Shown piece after piece: positions 1-9,358 of a DNA stretch of 27,518 bases; position 1 is the first letter of the stretch; every line of letters starts with the position of its first letter. The notes beneath the pieces are model-generated. The model saw only the letters and a list, made by a program, of their open reading frames with translations. It did no database searches and was not told the origin of the DNA. Origin of the DNA: a virus; the IMG/VR virus record IMGVR_UViG_3300049893_000404, positions 1 through 27,518 of that record; one strand, written 5' to 3'. A program made the translations under genes and the position numbers.

Positions 1-416
1 GAGTTATAGTCAGGATAGTTTTCAACTCTTGGCTCAACTTCATTTCCAGTTTGAGCTTTCTTAATCTTCTTACCACGCTTGGCATCTGCAGGTGGTGCAG
101 TGAAGATTTCTTCTGATGCAGATTGTAATGTATCGGGATCTATACCATACTGATCAGCAACTCCTCCAAGAGCTTCTATTTTCTCTCGGTCAGAACTGGT
201 TAGACCTGTGAGCTGATACTCAAGCTCATCATACATCCCACGGACATCAGCAGGGCTGTAGACAGGCATTTCAGCCTGGCTAGTAATATAGCTACCTATC
301 TGAGCTTTTTTAAAAGCCTTACCATGTGCCTTCATAAATGCTTCTTCTGTAGGAAACTTCTTGTAGAATTCCTTTTCAGACTTGACACCAGCAATTTTGA
401 GGATCTGTTTTTTCAT
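1..416 (-). CDS. Cargo-type virion protein, N-terminal 138 residues (cut by window edge)
   Basis: The frame opens at an ATG at 416 and stays open to base 1, so only the N-terminus is visible and the stop lies outside the window. The start is supported by the TAATATG junction with the preceding gene: its TAA ends at 418, one base intervenes, then ATG. The visible part begins with a basic, helical stretch (MKKQILKIAGVKSEKEFYKK). It contains two AQxG motifs, KKAQIGS at residues 36-42 and KKAQTGN at 119-125. The same motif recurs in the next-door 900-aa protein. From position after the muzzle gene I infer a capsid-packaged (ejected) protein, as is known for this genome region in crAss-like phages. 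No enzymatic domain is visible in this fragment. Confidence 0.7.
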   Translation of the reverse strand, partial: MKKQILKIAGVKSEKEFYKKFPTEEAFMKAHGKAFKKAQIGSYITSQAEMPVYSPADVRGMYDELEYQLTGLTSSDREKIEALGGVADQYGIDPDTLQSASEEIFTAPPADAKRGKKIKKAQTGNEVEPRVENYPDYN

Positions 417-417
417 A

Positions 418-3120
418 TTAGTTATATTTGTCTAACCAATTATTCTTGGTTGGTTTGTTATAGTTTGTAAAGTTAAGCAATTGATCTAGCTTTTTGAGAG
501 GTTGAGCATCAGCATTATTCACACCACCATTCCTCTGTTTAGATATAATCTTTGGACTGTATGCACCCTTTCTTCTTAAGAAAGATGATAGCTCCTCAGC
601 GTTATTCAACAGATCTATATCCTTCTGATTTGCAGATCTTCTACCTGCCGTGTTCTCATAATCAGGATAAAACTCTTGTGTATCCCAATTAAACATACCT
701 ATTAAAGAATTATTAGGACCATAGATAGGAGCATCTCCCTTCATCTGGTATTTTGGTTTAGCAGCTGGTTGTTCAGCAGCGGCTGGTTTTTCTACAACCT
801 TTGGTTGTTCAACTGGTTTAGGTTCTGGCTTTTTATATTTAACAGGCTGTACTGGTTTTTTATATTCTTTGGTACCAGTGAAAGCATGTTCACCAAAATC
901 ATAAATTGCTGTAGGTTTTATAGTAGGGTGACTTTTTTCTTCCTTTGGATGCTTCTTTATCCAATTATAATGTTCTTTATATTCTTTTGAACCAATGGGT
1001 CTTCTTAAGTGCTCAAATCCTTTTAAAACATTCTTTACATTTGTTCTGTAATAATCAGCTGCCCATTTTACATCTTTCAAATAATCATTGTATAAACTTA
1101 AACTATCCTGATAGTTTTTTAGTCTAGGGTCATTAGGATTATCGACAAAAATAGGTTCAGGTTGTTTACTATATTTATTAAATAAACCATGTCTACGAGG
1201 ATCACCCTCAGGATATTCTGGATATGGAGGTTTTGCTTTTATATCTTTGGAACTATATACCTTTTTACCTCTTTGGGCTACAGGATATTCTGTTACATAA
1301 TCTCCTTCAAACTGATAGTCTTCTCCAGGCTCCATGTATTGAACATCTCCTGTGTCAGAGATACCAATCAATGGAACATCTACACCCTCCATAGTGATGT
1401 CTGTGGATGGGATGATTACAGGGTTGCCCCAATTGTCAGGGTTCCAATAGCCCATAGAGTCTACAGGTATTTCTGAACCATCTTGACTAATAGTCTTAGG
1501 TTTAAAATCCAGTCCTGCTTGATAGAACTTCATCTCCTGACCATTCTGAGCACTAGCTTTTGTCTTCTTAGCGTAAGGACCGTTAGAAGGAGCAGCTCCC
1601 ACTGTACGTGCGTACGTGAATCCAACAGCACCAGGAAGACTACCTCCCATTGCTAGTTGCATTGGGATGGGTTTAACACTATCTCCTAATTGAGCCATAG
1701 AGACTGTCTGATTAGCACCAGCCATAGCAGGCATGATGTTACCACCACTATTAAATCTTACAGCTCTGTTCCATTCAGGTTTTTTAAATTCAGCATTTCT
1801 AACAGCTCTTATAAGAGTACTAAGTTTTTCTATATTACCGCTAGATCTTTCTGGTATATCTGGAAAATTTTCAACCCACTCAAATCCCTTTGTAGGTTTA
1901 CCCATAGATTTAGGAGGATTATTTTTATCTCCTGCTCTTTTTTCATTGCTTCCATCAGGAAATTTCTTTAACCAACCTGTATAAAATGTAGGAACAAGTG
2001 GAATTTCTGTTTGTTTTTTATGAAAGAAATCATCAAATTTATCATCTTCTAATAAAGATGGAGCAGGTTGATTATAATGAGCAACCCATTGGTTACGAAA
2101 GTTGTTAATATAATCTCTAGAATATGGGGTAATTGGATCATTAACTTTCCCACCATTTTGCATTGTACCACCCCATGCACCATTATAATTAAATCCTTTA
2201 TCTGTTAATCCACCCATTGTTCCCTCAATACCGTTCTGTGCCTGATCAATATCACCTTTAGAAACTTTGGAGACACTGTTTAAAAGATTAACTATTTCTT
2301 CAGGTGTATATAATTCTCGTAATTCTTCGTATGGAGAAGCTCCTCTGGTCTTTGAAAAAGGTATTTTTTTGTTAAGTTGTTTTAGTTGTTCTAAATTTAT
2401 GCTTTCATTAAAAGGATCGTAGACTCCAAGATCTTTTCCAAGAAATCTAAGTTCGTTTAATCTAGCTCTTACTTCTGTTGGATTTTTTAAATATCTTTTA
2501 TATCCAGTTAGTTCATCACGACTGCCAATCATCTCTCTGTCTTTAGCAGGTATGATAGATGTTTCTGGATTATATGGATCATAAAAATCCATGTCACTGG
2601 TGTGACTTCTTTCATGAATTAAAATAGATGCTCTTTCTAAAGGAGACACAGAAGCAAATTTCTCAGGACTATATCTTACATCAAATCCAATTTTTTCAGA
2701 AGGTCTATCTACAGAACCAGGTATAAAAGGATTAGCATATTGTCTAGGTGAATATAGAATATTTGTACTAGCTATATTTCCTTGATTTAGAATATCGTCT
2801 TCTTTTATTTCACTTTTAGTGTAAGGTCTGTTTATATTCTCTAATCTACCACTAGCTATAGTTTTAAATTCTTCTGGTGAGACTGTGCTTTTAGTAAGCA
2901 TCTGTTTATACTTGGGAGAATCCATCCATTTTCTCAGAAAATCTGTTTCTCCACTTTCATCCTCACTTGGACCAATAAATCCATTCTGTGCCTTATAGGG
3001 CTTAGCACCTCCAGCAATAGCACCAAAGAATCTCCTTTGCTTGTCTGTCAAAGGATGTCCGTGCACGCTCTTGTCGTGCAGGATTTCTTTTGCTTTTGAT
3101 TTGGTGAGTTTCTTTGCCAT
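418..3120 (-). CDS. 900-aa cargo-type virion protein with embedded HExxH metallopeptidase motif
   Basis: I place the start at the ATG at 3120 rather than an in-frame ATG at 3177. The downstream ATG follows the previous stop as TAATATG, and the upstream one would run back into the preceding gene. The N-terminus is basic (MAKKLTKSKAKEILHDKS), followed by GAIAGGAKPYKAQNG. Around residues 115-280 there is a probable metallopeptidase domain: HERSH at 169-173 fits HExxH, and a Glu at 216 in NPTEVRAR is a candidate third zinc ligand. AQxG motifs recur (AQNG three times, AQLG, AQRG). LPGAVGFTYAR at 495-505 resembles the capsid protein N-terminus. The last third is Lys/Pro-rich and low complexity. Position after the muzzle gene suggests a packaged cargo protein. 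The zinc site is read by eye and the substrate is unknown. Confidence 0.8.
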   Translation of the reverse strand: MAKKLTKSKAKEILHDKSVHGHPLTDKQRRFFGAIAGGAKPYKAQNGFIGPSEDESGETDFLRKWMDSPKYKQMLTKSTVSPEEFKTIASGRLENINRPYTKSEIKEDDILNQGNIASTNILYSPRQYANPFIPGSVDRPSEKIGFDVRYSPEKFASVSPLERASILIHERSHTSDMDFYDPYNPETSIIPAKDREMIGSRDELTGYKRYLKNPTEVRARLNELRFLGKDLGVYDPFNESINLEQLKQLNKKIPFSKTRGASPYEELRELYTPEEIVNLLNSVSKVSKGDIDQAQNGIEGTMGGLTDKGFNYNGAWGGTMQNGGKVNDPITPYSRDYINNFRNQWVAHYNQPAPSLLEDDKFDDFFHKKQTEIPLVPTFYTGWLKKFPDGSNEKRAGDKNNPPKSMGKPTKGFEWVENFPDIPERSSGNIEKLSTLIRAVRNAEFKKPEWNRAVRFNSGGNIMPAMAGANQTVSMAQLGDSVKPIPMQLAMGGSLPGAVGFTYARTVGAAPSNGPYAKKTKASAQNGQEMKFYQAGLDFKPKTISQDGSEIPVDSMGYWNPDNWGNPVIIPSTDITMEGVDVPLIGISDTGDVQYMEPGEDYQFEGDYVTEYPVAQRGKKVYSSKDIKAKPPYPEYPEGDPRRHGLFNKYSKQPEPIFVDNPNDPRLKNYQDSLSLYNDYLKDVKWAADYYRTNVKNVLKGFEHLRRPIGSKEYKEHYNWIKKHPKEEKSHPTIKPTAIYDFGEHAFTGTKEYKKPVQPVKYKKPEPKPVEQPKVVEKPAAAEQPAAKPKYQMKGDAPIYGPNNSLIGMFNWDTQEFYPDYENTAGRRSANQKDIDLLNNAEELSSFLRRKGAYSPKIISKQRNGGVNNADAQPLKKLDQLLNFTNYNKPTKNNWLDKYN

Positions 3121-3121
3121 A

Positions 3122-3988
3122 TTACTTGTAAGAGATTTGGGCTGGTGTAATAATGAACTGAGATACCAAGTGGGCATCGGAGCGATTATCCAGTATGTGT
3201 CTCACCTTCAACTCTTTAGCTCTCAGAGGTTCCTTCTTGAAGGATCTCTTACCATAGTCCATATTAGCCTGGTTTACCACCTTATCCAAAGATAAGGACT
3301 CACATGTACGTATGAAAAGAGGTTCCTGCTTATACTTAACCAATGACCAGAATGTGTTGTACTGGTAGAAGTTATCACTCTTAGTAAACGTAATTGTCTT
3401 ACTACCAGTGTTATATAAAGGATACTTCAAGTAGTCCTTGAGGTTGTTGATTGGTTTAGGAACCAATTCCAGAATACCAGAGGACTGTTGACCATTGTAA
3501 ACTACAGCTTTATTGAACCAAGCATCATCAGTTTCTATCTTGCGGCTGTCATCAGACACACCATCTATATCAGGGAAGTATTTATACGCTTTGGTATAGT
3601 CTTGCACACTCTGTAGGATCTCATCCTGATAAGAGTAGGCAAATGGATACTCAATGATGTAAGGTTCGATGTTTCCGTAGAAGTAGTTATATATCACTGG
3701 ATTCTTCAGGTGCCTCCAGATACAAGCTGTTGTGGTTCTTGTATATTCTGTGGCTGCTAAAGCTACAATGTTTGTAACAGTGATTGGGAATGTCTTTTTG
3801 TTTTTACACTTGCCAGTAGACTCAACCGTCACCATGATAACATTATCATCTACAACATAACTAATTCCTTGAATCAGCTCATCTCTGGTAACATCTGTTG
3901 CCAGAATGGTACCGTATTCAGTGCTAATTGTAAAGGGTCCTGCTGTAGGCCCTGAGCTAGTTAACTTTATGATGATTGTTTTTGACAT
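3122..3988 (-). CDS. Conserved crAss-like virion protein, 288 aa, Ig-like N-terminus
   Basis: The gene starts 12 bases after the muzzle stop and ends one base before the next ATG (TAATATG). Residues 1 to about 70 look like a small beta module (TSSGPTAGPFTIST, then VTVESTGKCKNKKTFPI). I have the impression that this type of module is common in tail and fibre proteins of crAss-like phages. Residues 90-288 are aromatic-rich, with a long segment around WFNKAVVYNGQQSSGILELV. They end in a basic, conserved-looking tail (FKKEPLRAKELKVRHILDNR, then FIITPAQISYK). I infer a virion protein associated with the tail or muzzle from its place directly after the muzzle gene. It could instead be a cargo protein. 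I cannot name its function. Confidence 0.65.
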   Translation of the reverse strand: MSKTIIIKLTSSGPTAGPFTISTEYGTILATDVTRDELIQGISYVVDDNVIMVTVESTGKCKNKKTFPITVTNIVALAATEYTRTTTACIWRHLKNPVIYNYFYGNIEPYIIEYPFAYSYQDEILQSVQDYTKAYKYFPDIDGVSDDSRKIETDDAWFNKAVVYNGQQSSGILELVPKPINNLKDYLKYPLYNTGSKTITFTKSDNFYQYNTFWSLVKYKQEPLFIRTCESLSLDKVVNQANMDYGKRSFKKEPLRAKELKVRHILDNRSDAHLVSQFIITPAQISYK

Positions 3989-4000
3989 TCTTTTATTCTT

Positions 4001-7000
4001 TTACACTATACAGAAACCGCTTGCTGAAACAGTTCCAGATCCACCAGTGATGGTTATTGAACCTGTGATTGCACAAACATTCGCAGTGGTGGTAAATGAG
4101 CCCAAGGCAGGTTCACCAGTTCCACACTCTGACCAGCTAAGTTGAATAGAACCAATTGGTTCAACAAGATAGTTTGTACAGTTGTCCAAATAAGAGGTTG
4201 TAGTGGTTGTAGTTGTGCTACTGCTTGTAGTGGTGGTCGTAGTTGGTTCTATAGTTGTAGTGGTAGTTGTGGTTGGAATACAAGAAGCACAGTCTTTTTC
4301 AGATGTACAAGGTGTTCCACAATTGTACTTGTACAGTATACCACCAGCTGGGCTAGTAACTATAAACAAACTTCCAGCCTTAATGCAATGCTCTGTAGAG
4401 ACTCCTACAGACAAAGTGTTAGTTTGCTGAACACCTTCACAATCTGTGTATTTGTAAGTTACTGGTAAAACATCTCCATTTAACACTGTCCAGCACTCAC
4501 AAGGCAATACTGTAGTGGTAGTGGTAGTTGTGGGAACAGCTGTAGTAGTTGTACTAGTAGTTGATGTAGTAGATGTACTTGTTGTAGTGGTTGATGTAGT
4601 GGAGCTGGTAGATGTACTAGATGTAGTGGTGGTAGTTGGAACAGGTCCAATTGTAGCAGCCAATACATCAAAGTCATCACAGCAGCCGTTAATACCAGAA
4701 TAGAAGAAGTTGTTCTCTCCAATATACCAGTTAGGTAGATAGCTATGGAAGCTTATCCAACTCTTTGTGTTGAAGTTGAAAGACACTGTCCAGCTCTTAT
4801 TACAGAAGTATTCTGTATCTGTTAGATATACTACCTTGCGTGTAACCAAAGGAGCAATAGTAGTAGTTGTTGTAAGAGTGCCTGGTTTAGTAGTTGTACT
4901 AGTTGTAGTGCCTGCGGATGTAGTGGTGCTGGTAGTAGTGGGAGGATTTTGAGGATATACATTATCCACATAAAACTCATTAGTTACAGGATCCCATTTA
5001 ACATCCTTACTGTTTGGTATATAATCAAGCTTTGTGATGATAATACGATCATATTTACTATCATACACCCCATGTAAACCAATACCATTGAAGTGGTTAT
5101 CAATAGGCATATCTGGGAAGTAACGCAAGATTTCAAATGCCAGATGGTCTGTAAAGAACCTATTCATTCCTGATCCAAAGGCTGACAGATCTGTAACCTG
5201 TGTACCAGCAACCAGAAATATCTGACCACGTTTAGCATCTACAGTAACCTGTCCTTGTGGAATCTTAAGAAGCATCTTGTGTTGGCTTCCTACATATCCC
5301 AAATCAGTTTCGGCAAAATCGATTGGAGGTGCTCCTCTGAATAGAGATGGATTACCAACATAAGCTGCTTGAGGATTGCTAGTGTCAATAGTTAACAGGT
5401 TATTGTACAACAAGCTCTTGTTCTCAAATCTAGCCAGAATAGCTTTGTTCTGAATTCCATCCAGAGAAATAAGATTTCCAAAGTTTTGAGGGAAATCAAA
5501 ATAAGATATAGCTCTGTAAGTGAGCCAGTTGTTCACTGTATTATCAGCATCTATATTCTGTGCATCTGAATAGATTGCTCTAAACGGATACTGTGTGAAA
5601 CATATAGCCTTCCAGTCATATGGCAGGTGTGTAAATACATTCTCTTTATTCTGCTTACTATATGTTACATTATAATAGTAAGTGTTATCCTGAGAAATAG
5701 GTACATAATTTTCTTGTACCCAGTCATCAGGAATACCTGTACTTACGTGAGGCCAGAAGTCACCTTCTCTATTATTGAAAGCCTGACGTAGATCTACGTT
5801 ATAGGAACTCTCACAATAGAAATAAGGAATACCATAAGCAAACACATACATCTTACCATCATAGTAGGTTCTACCAGGACTTGTGATGGGAGTTTGACTA
5901 TTAGGACAGTCTAGCTGATTTGCCTTAATAGAGATGAAGTTTGTAAGATTCTGTTGACCAGCTGTTGCTGTAGTGAGGATGGAACGTGCTGAGTGCCAGT
6001 ATTTTGGATAGGCAACGTTACCAATCTCATCGTAGAATATATCACTATCATCAGGAGCATTCACCCTATTATCAATAAAGAAAGGAAGCTTGGTCTTAAA
6101 GGCAAACTTACTGATGAATGTATCACCTCCAAAGAACGTAGCAGTGCTTACTGTCAGAGGAGTGATATCTCTTTGGAATCCTGTATCTACAGTTGCATAA
6201 GAATAGATCTGCCCATATTGATTGGCATATATATTCTTCAGAGATGCATAATAGGATATTGTACTTATGTATTCTTCCTTAGCAGGAGTGCTACAGTTAT
6301 TATCAGTTCCATTAACACCAGCAGCACTAAGAGTCATTCTAGATCTATCGTTAACTGCTCCACCGATAGTAGGTGTCTGGTTGGGGAATGGTAGAGGCGG
6401 TCTGTTAGCATTTGTCTTTAGGTAGACAGAACTTTCTCTGTTCCAGTTATTTACAACTTTATCATCACCTACCCCTTGTACACCAGGAATTAGATATTGT
6501 TTTAAATCAAGCTCACGCTGTTTAACACCTAAGTTATTGTTGATATCACTACTATAATCATAACTAGCTGTAGAGTTATATGAGTAGGCATAGTTACGTC
6601 TGGTGATACCATTTACATAGATTGTAAGATAGGACTGATAGGCAGCAAAGAGAGCTGTAGCATTGTAGGGATTTGTGATAGCTGCTATATTATTAGCACT
6701 ATTCAATGCATCCTGCTGAGCCTCAGCACTTAGAAGCCTGTACATGGCGTTCTTGTTCACCTGCACAAAGTGAGCTCTACCAGCTCCATAGATTACATTC
6801 TCTAGTTTGAGAATGCTACCCAAGAATGGCTGTCCAAAAGAAGTCTCAGGAGAGTTAAATACATGTCTGTATTGGGATGCGGGATCACCAAAAGCATCCA
6901 GTTTGTCTGGATAACAATTGCTTGTTCCCACTGAACGAACATATTCTATCTTAAAGGTTGTACCTGCACCTAGATTACTTTGATCAAATGTAGGTGATGT

Positions 7001-9352
7001 CAGTGATGCAACTAAGAAAGAATAGCTACCTGATCCACCAGTGTCTACTGCTAGATACTGATTACTCAGGTCAAGAGGTTTATTAAAAACCGAGTCACAG
7101 CAAGAAACTGAAGGATTAAGAGCACAATACTTTGTCCAACCATCAATAGGACCACCAGGCATTGCATATCCTGCAGGAGGTGGAAGTGGGTTTCCTTGGT
7201 ACAAGCCACATCTGGTAATTGGCCAAACCAATCTAAATACAACAGTTTGTGGTGTAGAAGGGACTAAATCAATTGTAATCCTATATACATTATAAGTGTT
7301 AGATCCTATTGATCCAGCAGCACCATTTCTAAAGGTAGGTTTTGGATAGTCAAGAGCACACAGGTGAATAATAGTTCCCACCTCAGCAGGCGTGATATCC
7401 CTGGTGGTTATTTCTCCTGTGTAACAGTCAAGGTATTCAATTTGACCAGCAGCTGTTGGATAGATGCTGAAATCTCTACATATAGAGGTGGTGCTTGTTG
7501 CAGCAAGTGGAACAGTATAAGCATTGCTCTTCTCAAGCAAGAATGGGTCTTGTCTAAGATCGTTATAAGGATAGTTGGGGAAGTAGTATTCTGTACCCTC
7601 ACGGTTATACTTACCCATGTTTCTAAGAATACCCTTAGCTACGATAGATCTATTGGTGCTTCTGTCACCACGAATAATCTTAAATCCAGCTATCTGATTC
7701 TTCTGTTCAGTGGTGAGATTGGATGCTTGGATGAGAGATTGTACTTGTTGTACGTCTATTTTTACACCCATTGGAAAGACAGCATCCTTCTGAATCACCA
7801 TTGTGTCTTGTCCTGTGAATAGGGCAGACTCAAATATAGGGCTCACTAGAACATCTGGAAACTTATGATGTCTGATCTTCTGACCAGCTAGGTTTCCCCA
7901 TAATTCTTTGTTACAAGGATATTCTTCTAGAGACTCCCAGTAGGCAAATTCGCCATATTGATAGGCACCCTTGTAACTTGCTGCTGGAGAATAGCCAGGA
8001 GAGAATCCTGATACAGATCCTGTATTATATATCTTCCAATAGGGACTGGTTCCTGTAATAGGATCTGGCTCACCTATGAAATCATCATTAGTTTGTGGAA
8101 CAGGAACTAAATCATTATTAACTGCTACTCTTCCAGGGATATGGAATCCATCAGTTTGTTTACCGTTATGTAGGAGGAATACAATCTCAAAAGCATACAC
8201 TTCATCCCTTAGATACCCACGCAGGTTTGTAGCATTTAGCTCGTCTGCATAAGTTTCTGTGCTAGGAATACGGTAGGTTTCCCACTGGAGGGTGATGCCA
8301 CTAGCTATCTGCTGGTAGTTAATTCTTTCAACAGATGTAAGTTGGTCCCATACAAGAATATCACGCACAGCTGTTACGTCCTGAGCAATCTCGTAATAAG
8401 GAAACTTCTCAAATATATCATCAACTGTAAGACGAACATTAGTCTTGTTTTGACCTGAGTAAGTGATCACCTGACTTGGACCATCAATAAAATACGTACC
8501 TATCAACTGTACGGATGTGATAGCATTTATAGTTCTAACAACTGCTATATTAAAGTATTGGTAGAGTCCTGTGTTATCTAAGTTGCTGACAGTGAGCTCA
8601 ATAGATCTACCCACTGGATAATTAAAATTAGCAGTGGTGATACTTGGGTCAGCAATAGGAGTGGGATTGGTAACAGAGTAGTAGGAAGTGTAAGGATTAG
8701 AAGCAGAGTCACAATACTGAATAGCAAACTGATATGTACCTGCCTCCAACTCACCACCTGAAACTATATTTGTAACATCTAGTTGAGGAATAACAAAGTC
8801 GGGCTGTACATTTAATCCATTACAATCTATTTGATCACTGTAAACAGGATCGCAGGCAGGTGTACCTCCTATAAGAATATAGGGTAGATTTTCAGGATTG
8901 AGATCAATATATCTGCGAGGATTAAGTCCGTCTGTCCAATACACCTCTGTTGTGCACTCTGTAATCTTGTGGACAGACTTATGAATAGGATGATTAATGT
9001 TGAAATTAAGACAGGGAGCATCTACATACTTATGGTAGATACAATCGTTATTATCCATGTACCCTATCTGAGAAGCACCTGTTTCTGGGTTGGTAATAAA
9101 AAATACGTGTTTGTTCTTCTCTTGGATGGAATGTGTACCAATTAATACAAAGCCAGAAGGGAATGTAACGCAAAGTTCATTCCCTGGCTCATTCTGATAG
9201 TTTACAGAATTTGAGTCAAAGTTTTCTACAGCAGCGTTCAGCGCGTACGTTAGCTTACCTTTACCAATCTGATTAAGAGTCTGATCTAGGTTTAAGCCAG
9301 TGGTAGCGTTGTTGAACTCCTGTCTAATACTCCCTTGTTCTTGCTCAGCCAT
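4001..9352 (-). CDS. Muzzle / P22 gp10-like tail protein, 1783 aa, with Thr-linked C-terminal modules
   Basis: This is the largest gene in the window. Its length, the beta-rich repetitive body and its position after the ring proteins fit the muzzle protein that forms the distal tail of crAss-like phages (described in older annotation as P22 gp10-like tail stabilisation). The start MAEQEQGSIRQEFNNATTGL is followed by a large, probably propeller-like region up to about residue 1465. It includes HFNGIGLHGVYDSKYDRIII near 1415-1440. The C-terminus is modular: a Thr/Ser linker near 1469-1500, an aromatic segment with SWISFHSYLPNWYIG, a long Thr/Ser linker near 1570-1615, then two Cys-bracketed beta modules of about 60-75 residues separated by another Thr linker. 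The modules resemble those of the 682-aa fibre. The first 1465 residues probably do the conserved structural job, and the tail may be exposed and variable. Confidence 0.8.
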   Translation of the reverse strand: MAEQEQGSIRQEFNNATTGLNLDQTLNQIGKGKLTYALNAAVENFDSNSVNYQNEPGNELCVTFPSGFVLIGTHSIQEKNKHVFFITNPETGASQIGYMDNNDCIYHKYVDAPCLNFNINHPIHKSVHKITECTTEVYWTDGLNPRRYIDLNPENLPYILIGGTPACDPVYSDQIDCNGLNVQPDFVIPQLDVTNIVSGGELEAGTYQFAIQYCDSASNPYTSYYSVTNPTPIADPSITTANFNYPVGRSIELTVSNLDNTGLYQYFNIAVVRTINAITSVQLIGTYFIDGPSQVITYSGQNKTNVRLTVDDIFEKFPYYEIAQDVTAVRDILVWDQLTSVERINYQQIASGITLQWETYRIPSTETYADELNATNLRGYLRDEVYAFEIVFLLHNGKQTDGFHIPGRVAVNNDLVPVPQTNDDFIGEPDPITGTSPYWKIYNTGSVSGFSPGYSPAASYKGAYQYGEFAYWESLEEYPCNKELWGNLAGQKIRHHKFPDVLVSPIFESALFTGQDTMVIQKDAVFPMGVKIDVQQVQSLIQASNLTTEQKNQIAGFKIIRGDRSTNRSIVAKGILRNMGKYNREGTEYYFPNYPYNDLRQDPFLLEKSNAYTVPLAATSTTSICRDFSIYPTAAGQIEYLDCYTGEITTRDITPAEVGTIIHLCALDYPKPTFRNGAAGSIGSNTYNVYRITIDLVPSTPQTVVFRLVWPITRCGLYQGNPLPPPAGYAMPGGPIDGWTKYCALNPSVSCCDSVFNKPLDLSNQYLAVDTGGSGSYSFLVASLTSPTFDQSNLGAGTTFKIEYVRSVGTSNCYPDKLDAFGDPASQYRHVFNSPETSFGQPFLGSILKLENVIYGAGRAHFVQVNKNAMYRLLSAEAQQDALNSANNIAAITNPYNATALFAAYQSYLTIYVNGITRRNYAYSYNSTASYDYSSDINNNLGVKQRELDLKQYLIPGVQGVGDDKVVNNWNRESSVYLKTNANRPPLPFPNQTPTIGGAVNDRSRMTLSAAGVNGTDNNCSTPAKEEYISTISYYASLKNIYANQYGQIYSYATVDTGFQRDITPLTVSTATFFGGDTFISKFAFKTKLPFFIDNRVNAPDDSDIFYDEIGNVAYPKYWHSARSILTTATAGQQNLTNFISIKANQLDCPNSQTPITSPGRTYYDGKMYVFAYGIPYFYCESSYNVDLRQAFNNREGDFWPHVSTGIPDDWVQENYVPISQDNTYYYNVTYSKQNKENVFTHLPYDWKAICFTQYPFRAIYSDAQNIDADNTVNNWLTYRAISYFDFPQNFGNLISLDGIQNKAILARFENKSLLYNNLLTIDTSNPQAAYVGNPSLFRGAPPIDFAETDLGYVGSQHKMLLKIPQGQVTVDAKRGQIFLVAGTQVTDLSAFGSGMNRFFTDHLAFEILRYFPDMPIDNHFNGIGLHGVYDSKYDRIIITKLDYIPNSKDVKWDPVTNEFYVDNVYPQNPPTTTSTTTSAGTTTSTTTKPGTLTTTTTIAPLVTRKVVYLTDTEYFCNKSWTVSFNFNTKSWISFHSYLPNWYIGENNFFYSGINGCCDDFDVLAATIGPVPTTTTTSSTSTSSTTSTTTTSTSTTSTTSTTTTAVPTTTTTTTVLPCECWTVLNGDVLPVTYKYTDCEGVQQTNTLSVGVSTEHCIKAGSLFIVTSPAGGILYKYNCGTPCTSEKDCASCIPTTTTTTTIEPTTTTTTSSSTTTTTTTSYLDNCTNYLVEPIGSIQLSWSECGTGEPALGSFTTTANVCAITGSITITGGSGTVSASGFCIV
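4188..4945 (-). repeat. Thr/Ser-rich linker tracts in the muzzle gene C-terminus
   Basis: Three tracts of mostly ACN codons lie at about 4188-4282, 4506-4642 and 4854-4945. They encode runs of Thr broken by Ser, Pro or Val. On the plus strand they appear as G/T-rich DNA. Threonine codons are mixed (ACA, ACT, ACC), so these are not pure triplet repeats. They separate an aromatic segment and two Cys-bracketed modules. Confidence 0.85.
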
Positions 9353-9358
9353 TGGTTA

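Noticed and set aside
3121-3177. Longer version of the 900-aa gene starting at ATG 3177
   Set aside because: The added 19 residues lie over the conserved end of the previous gene; the ATG at 3120 has the TAATATG junction used elsewhere in the window.
6000-8300. Plus-strand frames of 130-150 codons within the muzzle gene
   Set aside because: They are shadows of the 1783-aa gene with no recognisable product and with start sites inside it.
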